Source: JAGVSR01 sp963708775 (lineage in GTDB: Bacteria > Pseudomonadota > Alphaproteobacteria > Rhizobiales > Hyphomicrobiaceae). From it: 64,000 bases of DNA. This document shows positions 1-8,414 of this stretch, one piece after another. The translations under genes and the position numbers were made by a program. The stretch spans positions 1 through 64,000 of the forward strand of contig CAVPTI010000004.1 of assembly GCA_963708775.1 (NCBI GenBank), given 5' to 3'. The notes below the pieces were generated by a model that was not told the DNA's origin, ran no database searches, and was given only the letters and a program-made list of their open reading frames with translations. Each line of letters begins with the position of its first letter. Position 1 is the first letter of the stretch.

Positions 1-373
1 AACAGCCGGCGGTAATGGCCAGCAGCGGACGTCAAAGTGGGCCGTCCGGCGCGGAACACAACCTGATAGAATCGCTGTCTAGTCCCTATCCAGCGATGGG
101 TGAAGCCATGCCACTGCTCCCATATCGCCGTTGCTGACTTCGCTTTTCAACATCGTGCGGGAAAAATACAACGCTGAACACAGAACTTGGGAGAGCTATC
201 TCACCTTCTCGCCGGCGATTTAAACTGTTCACCGCAGCACCGAACATCCAACGGGAAGGCGATGTTGACCTCTTGTTGAGGTGCCTCGAGGATGAATTCA
301 ACACGGAACAAGTATGCGTCCGAAGTAGATTTTTCTTTCCACTACCAGATGATGTTTTCTGAGACTTGGATCG
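1..373. other. left end without a supported gene
   Basis: I see no convincing coding region here. Base composition is AT-richer than the rest of the window and both strands carry only short open frames without recognisable domains. The window may start just after a gene or inside a decayed region. Confidence 0.4.
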
Positions 374-835
374 TTGGTGTTTACGAAATCCTCCGAGCCT
401 TTCGACAGCGCGATCAGAAAAGCTGCAGCGGCCGGCAAAGCAACATCGGGCGTGTCGGAGTTGGAGGTGTTTAAATCGGTATTCACTGACTTCGAGCTCT
501 TGCGAATGCCCTTAGCTAAATTTGAGATCGCAAAGGACGATAAGTTGGGACAGCCTTTGCCCATGCGCCGCGTTGGTGAAGAGAAAACTCAATCGGTTGA
601 GTTCTATGATCCGAAAAACCCCGCTCATTTCATCATGCCCAAAGGGGTGTCCGCGCGGGGGTCGGCGGTGTGGCTCGCTCTAGACGGCCGAAGTCTACGT
701 CAGCATTGGGTGGAGCGGCGCGATCTCGCGGATCGGCTGTTGTCATTGCACGAACTGGTAAGGGGTGCCGGTGAGTTAGAAGCCGAGCAAAGAGCTGCTG
801 CGCAGTCTCCCGAGATGCTGAGCAATAGTTACTGA
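374..835 (+). CDS. hypothetical protein, doubtful start
   Basis: A 153-codon frame with no family I recognise. It starts at TTG, and an in-frame TGA at 350-352 rules out a longer reading. No ATG is available before codon 44, so the true start may be the ATG near 503. The protein is hydrophilic, has no signal peptide or membrane segment, and ends in a Glu/Ala/Arg-rich helix. Its middle part (around KNPAHFIMPKG) has protein-like composition, which is why I list it. Codon use is less GC-biased than in the genes downstream, which may point to acquired DNA. It stands alone, and the next gene begins 400 bases later. Confidence 0.3.
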   Translation: MVFTKSSEPFDSAIRKAAAAGKATSGVSELEVFKSVFTDFELLRMPLAKFEIAKDDKLGQPLPMRRVGEEKTQSVEFYDPKNPAHFIMPKGVSARGSAVWLALDGRSLRQHWVERRDLADRLLSLHELVRGAGELEAEQRAAAQSPEMLSNSY

Positions 836-1005
836 TATTCGCGCACGTGTGCAATGGGTCAGTTGCTGCGCTGTGCTCGACTATCAGAATGTCGGCTAAG
901 CCACCAAGACATGATGTGGCCGGCGGACGTTGCCCGTGGCTTGTGACGACTTCCGCTTTTGTATAGAAGCAGCCCACCCCCCACACCCCCCTTTCCACCC
1001 GCGCG

Positions 1006-1151
1006 CGGCCTCCCTATGTTCACCTGAACACACCCCCAACCCTGAGGGGGACGATGTCGAGCCCCACGCTCCGCACGCTTTAGCAGCTCCCCCTCGGAGC
1101 CGGCGCCGCTGTCGCAAATCCGCACTGATCCTCATCGACTGCCAGCAGACC
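1006..1151 (+). repeat. direct repeat, left copy: decayed 5' end of the cysteine hydrolase gene
   Basis: This stretch repeats 2078-2221, which holds the leader and first 32 or so codons of the cysteine hydrolase gene. The first 35 bases are identical and the rest is close, roughly 85-90 % by eye. The copied reading frame begins MSSPTLRTL and then hits TAG where the intact gene has CTG, followed by small indels, so it cannot be expressed. The two copies bracket the DUF4239-like gene. The remaining parts of 836-1236 outside the repeat show no gene. Confidence 0.85.
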
Positions 1152-1236
1152 CGAAACATGCGGCTCCGCCCCCGACGCCCGTGTTCCCAACTCCGTGTAT
1201 CGTGCCAAAGACAGCGCACGTCGGCGGGGGATATCA

Positions 1237-2043
1237 ATGGAAGTACTTGGGCAATTGGCCGCTTGGAGCCTGATCGCATTCGGCCTCCTCCTCTTTGCCA
1301 CCCAAGTCGCTGCGCGCGAGTTTGGCTATTGGCTGGGACAGCGGCACAACGCGTTGCGGGGCACCGGCGATGCGGAGGGCGTCGGCCTGATCACCACCGG
1401 AATGATCGGGCTGTTGGGATTTGTGCTGGCGCTCATGCTGTCGTTCGGCAGCACTCGCTTTGACGAGCGCCGCCAGGGAACCTTGGACGAGGCAAATGCG
1501 ATCGGCACGGCGTGGCTGCGCGCCGAAGCGTTGGGCAATCCGAGCGGCTCTCAAATCGCGAAACTGTTGAAGGACTACGTTGCGGTGAGGCGCGACTACA
1601 TACAGGCCGACCGGGTTCCATCGGAGCTTCGCGAAATCAATCAGCGCTCGACCAAGTTGCAACAAGAAATCTGGTCAGAGTTGACAAAAGTAGTTCGCGA
1701 GCGACCCGATCCCGCGGCGGTCGCGCTCATGTCGGCACTCAACGATGTCTTCGACAGGGGAACATCCGAGCGGTTTGCTCATGACAACAGGATTCCAGAG
1801 AGTTTGTTTTGGCTGCTGATGGTTCTGGCCCATCTCTCGATGGGCGCGCTCGGCTATCAACTGGGCCTGAAGGGCCAACGGTCTCACGTTTTGGCCAGCT
1901 TGCTGACCGCAGTGTGGACCGCAGTGATTGTCGTCATCCTCGATCTGAGCGCGCCTCGCCTGGGGGCGATCCGCACAAGCGTGGACGTGTACGACTGGGT
2001 GCTGGAGGACATGAACGGGCCTGCGCAGGAGAGGACGAAGTAG
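1237..2043 (+). CDS. DUF4239-like integral membrane protein
   Basis: A 268-residue membrane protein of the DUF4239 (bestrophin-like) type. Two hydrophobic segments lie at the N-terminus (about residues 6-26 and 50-70) and two at the C-terminus (about 188-208 and 220-240). A soluble helical middle part lies between them, which is the layout of this family. The function is not established. I chose the ATG at 1237 rather than an upstream in-frame ATG at 1195 because a G-run at 1226-1230 can act as ribosome binding site and the hydrophobic segment then lies at the extreme N-terminus. The gene stands between the two copies of a 145-bp repeat, so it may have been inserted together with a duplication of the neighbouring gene's start. 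The family call rests on topology and general resemblance, not on a diagnostic motif. Confidence 0.65.
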   Translation: MEVLGQLAAWSLIAFGLLLFATQVAAREFGYWLGQRHNALRGTGDAEGVGLITTGMIGLLGFVLALMLSFGSTRFDERRQGTLDEANAIGTAWLRAEALGNPSGSQIAKLLKDYVAVRRDYIQADRVPSELREINQRSTKLQQEIWSELTKVVRERPDPAAVALMSALNDVFDRGTSERFAHDNRIPESLFWLLMVLAHLSMGALGYQLGLKGQRSHVLASLLTAVWTAVIVVILDLSAPRLGAIRTSVDVYDWVLEDMNGPAQERTK

Positions 2044-2077
2044 GCGCGGGTGCGAATCCGCCCTTGGCACCCACCCC

Positions 2078-2221
2078 CGGCCTCCCTATGTTCACCTGAA
2101 CACACCCCCAACGATGAGGCCTCCGATGTCGAGCCCCACGCTGCGCACGCTTCTGCAGCTCCCCTCCGAGCCCGCGCCGCTGTCCAAGTCCGCGCTGATC
2201 CTCATCGACTGCCAGCAGACC
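2078..2221 (+). repeat. direct repeat, right copy: leader and first codons of the cysteine hydrolase gene
   Basis: This is the intact partner of 1006-1151. It contains the untranslated leader (CCTCCCTATGTTCACCTGAA) and the start of the hydrolase up to the IDCQQT motif. Because this copy is in frame and functional, it is probably the original, and the left copy the duplicate. Confidence 0.85.
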
Positions 2222-2722
2222 TACCGCGAAGGCATCATGCAGCTCGAAGGCGTCGAACCGGCGCTCGACGAGTGCGCGCGCCTGCTCGCCCGCGCGCGCG
2301 CCGCCGGAACGCCCGTCATCCACATCCAGCACGACGCCGGCCCCGGCTCGCCCTACGACGTCACCGCCCCCATCGGCCAGATCGCCGAGCCCGTCGCGCC
2401 GCGCGCGGACGAGAAAGTCATCACCAAAAAACTGCCGAGTTCCTTCGAGGGCACCGACCTCGACGCCGAACTGAAACGCCTCGGCGTCACCGACCTCGTG
2501 CTCGCCGGCTTCATGACGCACGTCTGCATCAACTCCACCGCGCGCGCCGCGTTCAACCACGGCTACCGTCCGACCGTCGTCGCCGCCGGCACCGCCACGC
2601 GCTCCATTCCCGATCCGACCGGTGGTGATGTCCCGGCCGCAGCGCTGCACACCGCGTCGCTGGCCGCGCTGTCCGATATCTTCGCCATCGTCGTCCCCGA
2701 CCAGAGCAAGGTGCCGGCATGA
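2126..2722 (+). CDS. isochorismatase-family cysteine hydrolase
   Basis: A 198-residue enzyme of the isochorismatase/nicotinamidase superfamily, which hydrolyses amide or vinyl-ether bonds using a Cys-Asp-Lys triad. All three residues are visible: Asp in ALILIDCQQTY, Lys in VITKKLPSSF and the nucleophilic Cys in GFMTHVCINSTARAA. The non-proline peptide bond region before the Cys is also typical. The substrate cannot be named; members act on nicotinamide, N-carbamoyl compounds, biuret or ureidoacrylate. The ATG at 2126 is preferred over 2114 because GAGG at 2116-2119 is correctly spaced and because the duplicated copy upstream keeps the same MSSPTLRTL start. The stop overlaps the next gene by four bases, so the two are co-translated. 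It lies before the guanidine operon but upstream of its promoter. Confidence 0.8.
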   Translation: MSSPTLRTLLQLPSEPAPLSKSALILIDCQQTYREGIMQLEGVEPALDECARLLARARAAGTPVIHIQHDAGPGSPYDVTAPIGQIAEPVAPRADEKVITKKLPSSFEGTDLDAELKRLGVTDLVLAGFMTHVCINSTARAAFNHGYRPTVVAAGTATRSIPDPTGGDVPAAALHTASLAALSDIFAIVVPDQSKVPA

Positions 2723-3138
2723 CCGAGCCAAACTCTGTCGAAACTGTCCTGCGCGTCACCGCCACCGATGCGGCGCTCGCCATGATCGCCAAGATCGAGG
2801 CCATGCACGGGCCCCTGCTCTTCCATCAGTCCGGCGGCTGCTGCGATGGCTCCGCGCCCATGTGCTACCCGCGCCACGACTTCCGCGTCGGCGCGCAGGA
2901 TGTCTTCCTCGGCGAGATCGGCGGGCACCCGTTCTACATCGGCCGCCAGCAGTTCGAGTATTGGCAGGACACGCACCTGATCATCGACGTCGTTCCCGGC
3001 CGCGGCTCCGGCTTTTCCCTCGAAGCCCCGGAAGGCGTGCGCTTCCTCACCCGCTCGCGCGTCTACTCAGACGCGGAATTCGATGTCCTCGGCCGGATGG
3101 GTCCGCCCCCGACCGGCGTCGATCGTCCCGCCCTCTAA
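2719..3138 (+). CDS. DUF779 family protein
   Basis: A 139-residue protein of the DUF779 family, recognised by the motif FHQSGGCCDGSAPMC near residue 40 and the region IGGHPFYIGRQQFEYW. The family is usually encoded next to aldehyde dehydrogenase genes and carries conserved cysteines that could bind metal. Its biochemical role is not settled. Here no aldehyde dehydrogenase is adjacent; instead it overlaps the cysteine hydrolase gene (ATGA overlap) and the pair forms a small operon. A 386-base gap with a promoter and riboswitch separates it from the next operon. Confidence 0.8.
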   Translation: MTEPNSVETVLRVTATDAALAMIAKIEAMHGPLLFHQSGGCCDGSAPMCYPRHDFRVGAQDVFLGEIGGHPFYIGRQQFEYWQDTHLIIDVVPGRGSGFSLEAPEGVRFLTRSRVYSDAEFDVLGRMGPPPTGVDRPAL

Positions 3139-3240
3139 CCGCACGATCGGTTGCTTACATTTTAGGCGATCCGCTGGCGCCGACATCAGCGACGCCCCAA
3201 CGTGACAGACAAAACCCTGCAATATCAGCGGCCTTCACTC

Positions 3241-3256
3241 TGGCACGGCGCCTGCA
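3241..3256 (+). promoter_or_regulatory. sigma-54 (RpoN) -24/-12 promoter
   Basis: The sequence TGGCACGGCGCCTGCA matches the RpoN consensus TGGCACG-N4-TTGCA at every position but one, with the invariant GG and GC ten bases apart. Transcription would begin near 3267, about ten bases before the guanidine riboswitch. RpoN promoters need an activator such as NtrC, which fits control of a nitrogen-scavenging operon. I did not identify an activator site upstream. Confidence 0.8.
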
Positions 3257-3276
3257 ATGCTTAACGCATAATGCAT

Positions 3277-3390
3277 CTAGGGTTCCGGCCGTGCGAGGTG
3301 TCCGCGCGGTGCCTGGTCCAAGAGATGCGCTCCCGGCCGATGCGCGCAATCGTGTCGTCCGGAGCCACGGCGGGACAAAAGCCCGGGAGA
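3277..3390 (+). ncRNA. guanidine-I riboswitch (ykkC class)
   Basis: The leader shows the conserved core blocks of the guanidine-I riboswitch in order: CTAGGGTTCCGG at the 5' side, CTGGTCCAAGAGA in the middle, and ACGGCGGGACAAAAGCCCGG at the 3' side. This class binds free guanidinium and turns on genes for guanidine export or breakdown. It precedes the importer, carboxylase, DUF1989 pair and allophanate hydrolase, the known guanidine degradation set. The aptamer ends about 135 bases before the first start codon, leaving room for an expression platform. I could not fold the platform. Confidence 0.92.
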
Positions 3391-3524
3391 CCTGTACCGC
3401 GAGAAGCCTCGGCTTTCGGACGGACGGCCTCCTCGACGCGCTCTCGTCCATGCGCATATCAGGCCCTCAGTCCGATCTTCGTTGCCCTCCGGTTGATACA
3501 AACGGTGGTGACAAGGAGATCCCC

Positions 3525-4606
3525 ATGACGAGCCGCCCTTCCTCGAAACTCGGCCTCGGCCTCGCAGCTTTGGCGGCGATGGCGCTGCCGCTCGCGGCAC
3601 CAGCCAGCGCTGAGCCGAAGAAAGAATTCAACGTCTGCTGGACGATCTACGCCGGCTGGATGCCCTGGGGCTATGCCAGCGACAACGGCATCGTGAAGAA
3701 GTGGGCCGACAAGTACGGCCTGAAAATCAACGTCACGCAGGTCGGCGACTACGTCGAGTGCATCAACCAGTTCACCGCCGGCAAGTTCGACGCGGCCACC
3801 TCCACCACCATGGACGCGCTCGCCATTCCCTCCGTCGGCGGCGTCGACACCACCGTCCTCATTGCTGGCGATTACTCCAACGGCAACGACGGCCTCATCC
3901 TCAAAGGCAAGACCAAACTCGAAGACATCAAGGGCCAGAAGGTCAACCTGCTGGAACTCTCCGTCTCGCATTACTTCCTTGCCCGCGCGCTCGGCACTGT
4001 CGGCCTGACGGAAAAAGACATCACCATCGTCAACACCACCGACGCCGATTGGGTCTCCGCCTACAAGACCGGCGACGTAACGGCGATCGTCGCATGGAAC
4101 CCGATGCTGGCCGACATCGATGCCGAGAAGGATGCCAACATGGTCATCACCTCGACCTCGTTCCCCGGCGAAATCGTCGACGCGCTGATCACCAACACCG
4201 CGCTCATCAAGGAAAACCCCGACTTCGCCAAGGCACTGACAGGCGCATGGTTTGAAGTCGTGGCCCTCACCGTGGACGCCGGTGAAAAAGGCAAGGCGGC
4301 ACGTGAATCGATGGGCAAGGCCTCGGGCACCGATCTCGCCGGATTTGAGGCTCAGCTCGCGACCACGAAGCTCTTCACCACGCCCGAAGGAAGCCGTCGA
4401 ATTCATCGTCGATCCCAAGGACAAGGAGCGCTTCGACTACGTGCGCAAGTTCTCCTTCGAGAAGGGTCTCTACGGTCAGGGCGCCAAGAGCGTCGATGAC
4501 ATCGGCATCGAGTTCGCCGACGGCTCGATCCTCGGCTCCAAGGACAACGTAAAGCTCCGCTTCACCGCCGAGTATCAAGAAGCTCGCCGCCGAAGGCAAG
4601 CTCTGA
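3525..4606 (+). CDS. guanidine/urea-type ABC transporter, periplasmic substrate-binding protein (two frameshifts)
   Basis: A protein of about 360 residues that starts at 3525 behind AAGGAG (3512-3517). A signal peptide covers about 27 residues and ends ...APASAEP. It belongs to the taurine/nitrate-like binding proteins, the type linked to urea carboxylase operons; typical stretches are WTIYAGWMPWGYA and WNPMLADI. Two extra bases break the frame, at about 4386 (before KEAVEFIVDPKDKERFDY) and about 4576 (before KKLAAEGKL), after which the expected end is read to TGA at 4604. Given the guanidine-I riboswitch in the leader, the ligand is probably guanidine rather than urea. This is inference. A strong hairpin follows the gene and may keep its message more abundant than the downstream genes. 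Confidence 0.85.
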
Positions 4607-4616
4607 CGCACATGGC

Positions 4617-4644
4617 TCCGGCGCGGGAGTGGTCCCGCGCCGGA
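4617..4644 (+). terminator. hairpin after the binding-protein gene
   Basis: A perfect 12-bp stem (TCCGGCGCGGGA with its complement) closes a GTGG loop. There is no T-run, so it is more likely a 3' stabilising or attenuating element inside the operon than a full terminator. Such hairpins are common between a binding-protein gene and the rest of its operon. Confidence 0.55.
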
Positions 4645-4678
4645 CCTGAAGCCTGATCACACACGCATAAGGTCCGCC

Positions 4679-5725
4679 ATGCCCTCGAACTTCAAATCGC
4701 TCCCTATCGTGGATGTCAGCGGTCTCTATTCCGCCGACCTCGCCGCCCGTCAGCGCGTCGCCGACGCGATCGGCGCCGCCTCGCGCGATTCAGGCTTCCT
4801 CTACATCGTCGGCCATCCGATCAAGAACGAAACGCGCGACCGCCTGCTCGCCGCCACGAAAGCGTTCTTCGCCCGGCCGCCCGAAGAAAAAATGAAGTCT
4901 TACATTGGCCTCTCGAAGTCGCATTCCGGCTACGTTCCTCCCGGTGAGGAAGTGTTCTACGGCCAGAAGCCCGATCGCAAGGAAGCCTTCGACGTCTCGC
5001 TCGATGTGCCCGAAGACGACCCGGAAGTCCTCTCCGGCCGCACACCGATGCTGGGCCCGGTGCAATGGCCGGATGACGCAGAATTCAAAGCCGCTGTTGG
5101 CGGCTACTACACCGAAGTCGCCGATCTCGCGCGCACACTCTTTCGCGGCTTCGCCCTCGCTCTCGAACTTCCCGAAAACTACTTCGAGGCCTACCTGAAG
5201 AAGCCGCCGAGCCAGCTCCGCCTCATCCACTACCCATTCGCGCCCGATGCACCCGCCGACGAACCCGGCATCGGCGCCCACACCGATTACGAGTGCTTCA
5301 CGATCCTCTGGCCGACCGCCCCCGGTCTTGAAGTCATGAACGGCGCCGGCGAATGGATTGACGCGCCACCGATCGAAGGCGGCTTCGTCATCAATATCGG
5401 CGATATGCTGGAAGCCTGGACAAATTCCACCTTCGTCGCCACGTCACATCGCGTGCGCAAAGTGAAAGAGGAACGCTACTCTTTCCCCTATTTCGCCGCC
5501 TGCGATTATCACACCGTCGTCGAGCCGCTCCCGCAGTTCATCAAGCCAGGCGATAAGCCGCGCTGCGAGCCGCTCGTTGCCGGCGACCATCTCCTCGCGC
5601 AAACCGCTCAGACGTTCCAGTACCTGAAGAAGCGCATCGAGGCCGGCACCTTCACGCTGCCCGAAGGCGCGCGCAAGCTGTCGAGCTTCGGCCAGGAAGC
5701 CGTCCATGCGAGTGCCCCGAAATGA
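4679..5725 (+). CDS. 2-oxoglutarate/Fe(II)-dependent oxygenase, isopenicillin N synthase-like
   Basis: A complete 348-residue non-haem iron oxygenase. It carries the DIOX_N region at the N-terminus (SLPIVDVSGLYSADL, RDSGFLYIVGH) and the 2OG-Fe(II) domain with the iron ligands His and Asp in GAHTDYECFTIL, a distal His in ATSHRVRKV, and the 2-oxoglutarate-binding Arg-x-Ser in ERYSFPYF. It sits inside the guanidine operon between the binding protein and the transporter membrane genes. Enzymes of this class are known to release guanidine from arginine or homoarginine (ethylene-forming enzyme and plant homoarginine hydroxylases). A role in freeing guanidine from an alkylated or amino-acid precursor is therefore attractive, but it is inference. 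The ATG at 4679 is the only good start, and the stop overlaps the next gene by four bases. Confidence 0.85.
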   Translation: MPSNFKSLPIVDVSGLYSADLAARQRVADAIGAASRDSGFLYIVGHPIKNETRDRLLAATKAFFARPPEEKMKSYIGLSKSHSGYVPPGEEVFYGQKPDRKEAFDVSLDVPEDDPEVLSGRTPMLGPVQWPDDAEFKAAVGGYYTEVADLARTLFRGFALALELPENYFEAYLKKPPSQLRLIHYPFAPDAPADEPGIGAHTDYECFTILWPTAPGLEVMNGAGEWIDAPPIEGGFVINIGDMLEAWTNSTFVATSHRVRKVKEERYSFPYFAACDYHTVVEPLPQFIKPGDKPRCEPLVAGDHLLAQTAQTFQYLKKRIEAGTFTLPEGARKLSSFGQEAVHASAPK

Positions 5726-6673
5726 CGCTTGAAGAGGTCGCCGCGGCCGCACCGCAGACGAACACACTCCGCGTGCCCGATTGGGCGCTCGGCTGCGTGC
5801 GGCGGCGCTCGATCACGATGGCGACGGGTGTCGAAGACACCCTGACCCGCGTCTTCTGGGTGCAGGCGCACGGTATGACCGGCGACATCCGCATCCATCC
5901 TGCCCGGCCCCAGATCGCAGCCGATACGAACCTCGCGTCACTGGACCGCGAAACCTTGAGCCTGCTGGCCAGCGTCGAAGGAGGGGTTGCCAAAACGTCG
6001 TGGGCCGAACCGGTCATGTCCTGGGCCGACTGGATCGGCTTCCAGCCCTACGACAAGTACCCCGAGCCCGGACAGATGCGCCGCATCGGCGACTGCATGA
6101 TCGAATTCGCCCCCTCTGGCGCCTACGTCGAAGATTGGCGCTTCCTACCCAGCGCACCTGGTCTCCTCGCAGGTCTCCAGCTCATTTCTGAAACGGACGA
6201 CTACGGTCGCTCGTCGCGCGCACCGGCGGCCTCGTCGTTGCCGGCGATCACGCCATCCGCACGCTCGCCCGCCGCGACGAACTCCCTGACGGCACCCGCG
6301 CCCAGGATTTTGTCCGCGCCAGCATCGATCCGGCCGCTGCTCTCGCTCGGGTCTTCGACTGCATCACCGACTACATGGTCCGCGACGGCGCCCTCTGGAT
6401 CATCAACGCCTCCACCGATCCCCGGCGTGAAGGACTGCGCGTCGCGCTCACTGGCGACCTTTCGCTCGGCACCGATCCGGCAACCCTGGTCGAAACCGTG
6501 ACGGAGAACTGCCGGCATCACCCAGCGCCTTTGGCGGATCGACAGCCTCGAAGCCGATCACGCTTTCAGCCAAATCGACACCGCTCGGCCCCGATCAACG
6601 CGCCTGGCTCGACCGCGAAGCCGACACCCTCCTGGCCCCACTCGAAGCCATCACCTCACGGAAGGTCGCCTGA
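5722..6673 (+). CDS. unrecognised protein of the guanidine operon (three frameshifts)
   Basis: A gene of about 315 codons, recognised only by its place in the operon: its ATG overlaps the oxygenase stop and its TGA overlaps the permease start. I do not recognise the family. The N-terminal half contains two aromatic-rich stretches (TRVFWVQAHGMTGDI and WADWIGFQPYDKYP) suggesting a beta-sheet protein. The C-terminal half has a second, similar-looking stretch (DYMVRDGALWIINAS). The frame breaks near 6207, 6516 and 6583; after correction it reads to RKVA and TGA at 6671. There is no signal peptide and no membrane segment, so it is probably cytoplasmic. Tight coupling to the oxygenase suggests the two work together. 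Confidence 0.6.
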
Positions 6674-7495
6674 TGCGCATCATCAACCGGCATCCCAGCC
6701 GCGGGCTCTACGTACCTGCTCGCCGCCCTGCCGTTCATCGCACTCGCCGTCGCCTACAGCATCGGCAGCTACCAGCGTCTCAGCATCAACCCCGCCGACA
6801 AAATCCTTCCCTCCGTCACGCAGATGATGGACGCCATGAACGAACTCATGTTCGTTCAGGACAAGCGCACCGGCGATTATCTTTTCTGGTCTGACACCGC
6901 CATCAGCCTCTGGCGGCTCGCCTGCGGCATGGGCATTTCCATCGCCGATCTCTTTGATCCTCGGCGTGGCAGCCGGGTTCATCCCATGGGTCCGCGCGCT
7001 CGTGAAGCCGTTCGTGGAAGCCTTCTCCCTGATCCCGCCGATCACAATCCTCCCGATTCTCTTCATCCTCGTCGGCCTCGACGAGGCCTCCAAGATCACG
7101 CTCATCGCCATCGGCACCGCGCCCTCTGATGCTGCGCGCCGTTGCGCTCGCGGTCGAGGAAATCCCCCACGAAATGATCGTCAAGGCGCAGACACTCGGC
7201 GCCTCGACTTGGCAGATGATCACCCGTGTCGTGCTCCCGCAGGTCCTTCCCGAAGCTCATCGTCGCCACGCGGTTTGCGCTCATCCCCGCCTGGATCTTC
7301 CTCGTCTCCGCCGAAGCCATCGCCGCCGTCAGCGGGCTGGGCTATCGCATCTTCCTCGTCCGCCGCTTCCTCTCCATGGACGTCATCATTCCGTACGTCC
7401 TGTGGATCACGCTTCTCGCGTGGCTCATGGACATCTCCCTTGCCATGCTGCAGCGCCGCCTCTTTCCCTGGTTCCAGCCGGAGAGCAAATCATGA
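6673..7495 (+). CDS. ABC transporter permease, taurine/nitrate type (frameshifted)
   Basis: About 273 residues of a BPD_transp_1 permease. Segments visible across several frames are an N-terminal membrane helix (LLAALPFIALAVAYSI), the middle helices (LILGVAAGFIPW, ITILPILFILVGLDEAS), the EAA loop that contacts the ATPase (EEIPHEMIVKAQTLGAS) and C-terminal helices (FALIPAWIFLVSAEAIAA). The frame changes near 6711, 6945, 7125 and 7255, each consistent with one or two spurious bases. Start and stop each overlap the neighbouring genes by one to four bases. It forms the membrane part of the importer with the binding protein at 3525 and the ATPase at 7492. Guanidine as substrate is inferred from the riboswitch. 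Confidence 0.8.
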
Positions 7496-8299
7496 CCACC
7501 CTCGTCCTGGAGAAAATCTGGAAAGAGTACGGCGACCAGATCGTGCTCGAGAACATCGACATCACGATTGAAAGCGGCTCCTTCGTCGCTCTGGTCGGTC
7601 CTTCCGGCTGCGGCAAGACCACGTTGCTCAAAATGCTGCTCGGCGAAGAGCGACCGACCAGCGGCCGCATCCTCCTCGACGGCGTGCCACTCAAGCCCGA
7701 ACCCGACTGGGATCGCGGCGTGGTCTTCCAGCGCTATTCGGTTTTTCCGCACCTCACGGTTCTCGGCAACGTGCTCGTCGGCCGCGAATTCGAAAAATCG
7801 CGTCTTCTGGGGCCGCCTGTTCGGCACCAGACGCGAAGCCGCCATCGAAGACGCGCGCACGCTCCTCAAATCCGTCGGCCTCTCCGATCACGAAAACAAA
7901 TATCCGGCCGCACTGTCTGGCGGCATGCAGCAGCGTCTCGCCCTCGCGCAGGCCCTCATGCGCAAACCCAAAGTCCTGCTCCTCGATGAACCCTTCGGCG
8001 CGCTCGATCCCGGCATCCGTGCCGAAGTCCACGCGCTCATGAATGAACTCTGGGTCGAGCAGGGCATCACCGTCGTCATGGTCACGCACGATTTGTCCGA
8101 AGCCTTCCGCCTCGGCACACGCGTCATCGCGCTCGAACGCCGCCGCAATCGACCCGAGGAAAAGGAACGCTACGGCGCGACCATCGCACACGATATTGCG
8201 GTCTGGCCCCCGAAGAAGCAGAAGAAGCTCAATGGCAGCGGGATCGTCACCGAAACGCCGCCACTCCTCGCCGCGGACGCCTCAGCGGCCGTCCATTAG
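7492..8299 (+). CDS. ABC transporter ATP-binding protein (one frameshift)
   Basis: The ATPase of the importer, about 268 residues. It shows Walker A GPSGCGKTT near residue 39, a Q-loop at VVFQRYSVFPHL, the signature LSGGMQQRLA, Walker B VLLLDEPFGALD and the switch His in VTHDLSEA, all intact. One extra base near 7800 shifts the frame before VFWGRLFGTRREA. The C-terminus (PEEKERYGATIAHDI) is the extension seen in nitrate/taurine-type ATPases. The ATG overlaps the permease stop. A 115-base gap separates it from the next gene, without a clear promoter. Confidence 0.88.
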
Positions 8300-8414
8300 C
8301 TCGCCACCTCCGGACAGGGACGGCCCTGATCCGGTCATCCGAAATCCCGGGACGACCCGGACTTGGATTGCGCCGCGTCGTCGACCAACGCGGCCAAGCA
8401 AGAGGGAGAGTTGC

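Noticed and set aside
1..835. Remnant of an insertion sequence at the left end
   Set aside because: The AT-richer composition is suggestive, but I see no transposase motif, no terminal inverted repeats and no target duplication.
3267..3272. CATAAT as a sigma-70 -10 box before the riboswitch
   Set aside because: No -35 box lies at the right distance, and a near-perfect sigma-54 element lies immediately upstream and gives a start at about the same place.
6673..7495. Programmed frameshifting in the permease and other operon genes
   Set aside because: There are several breaks per gene, they lie at non-slippery sequences, and similar breaks occur in unrelated genes; sequence error is simpler.
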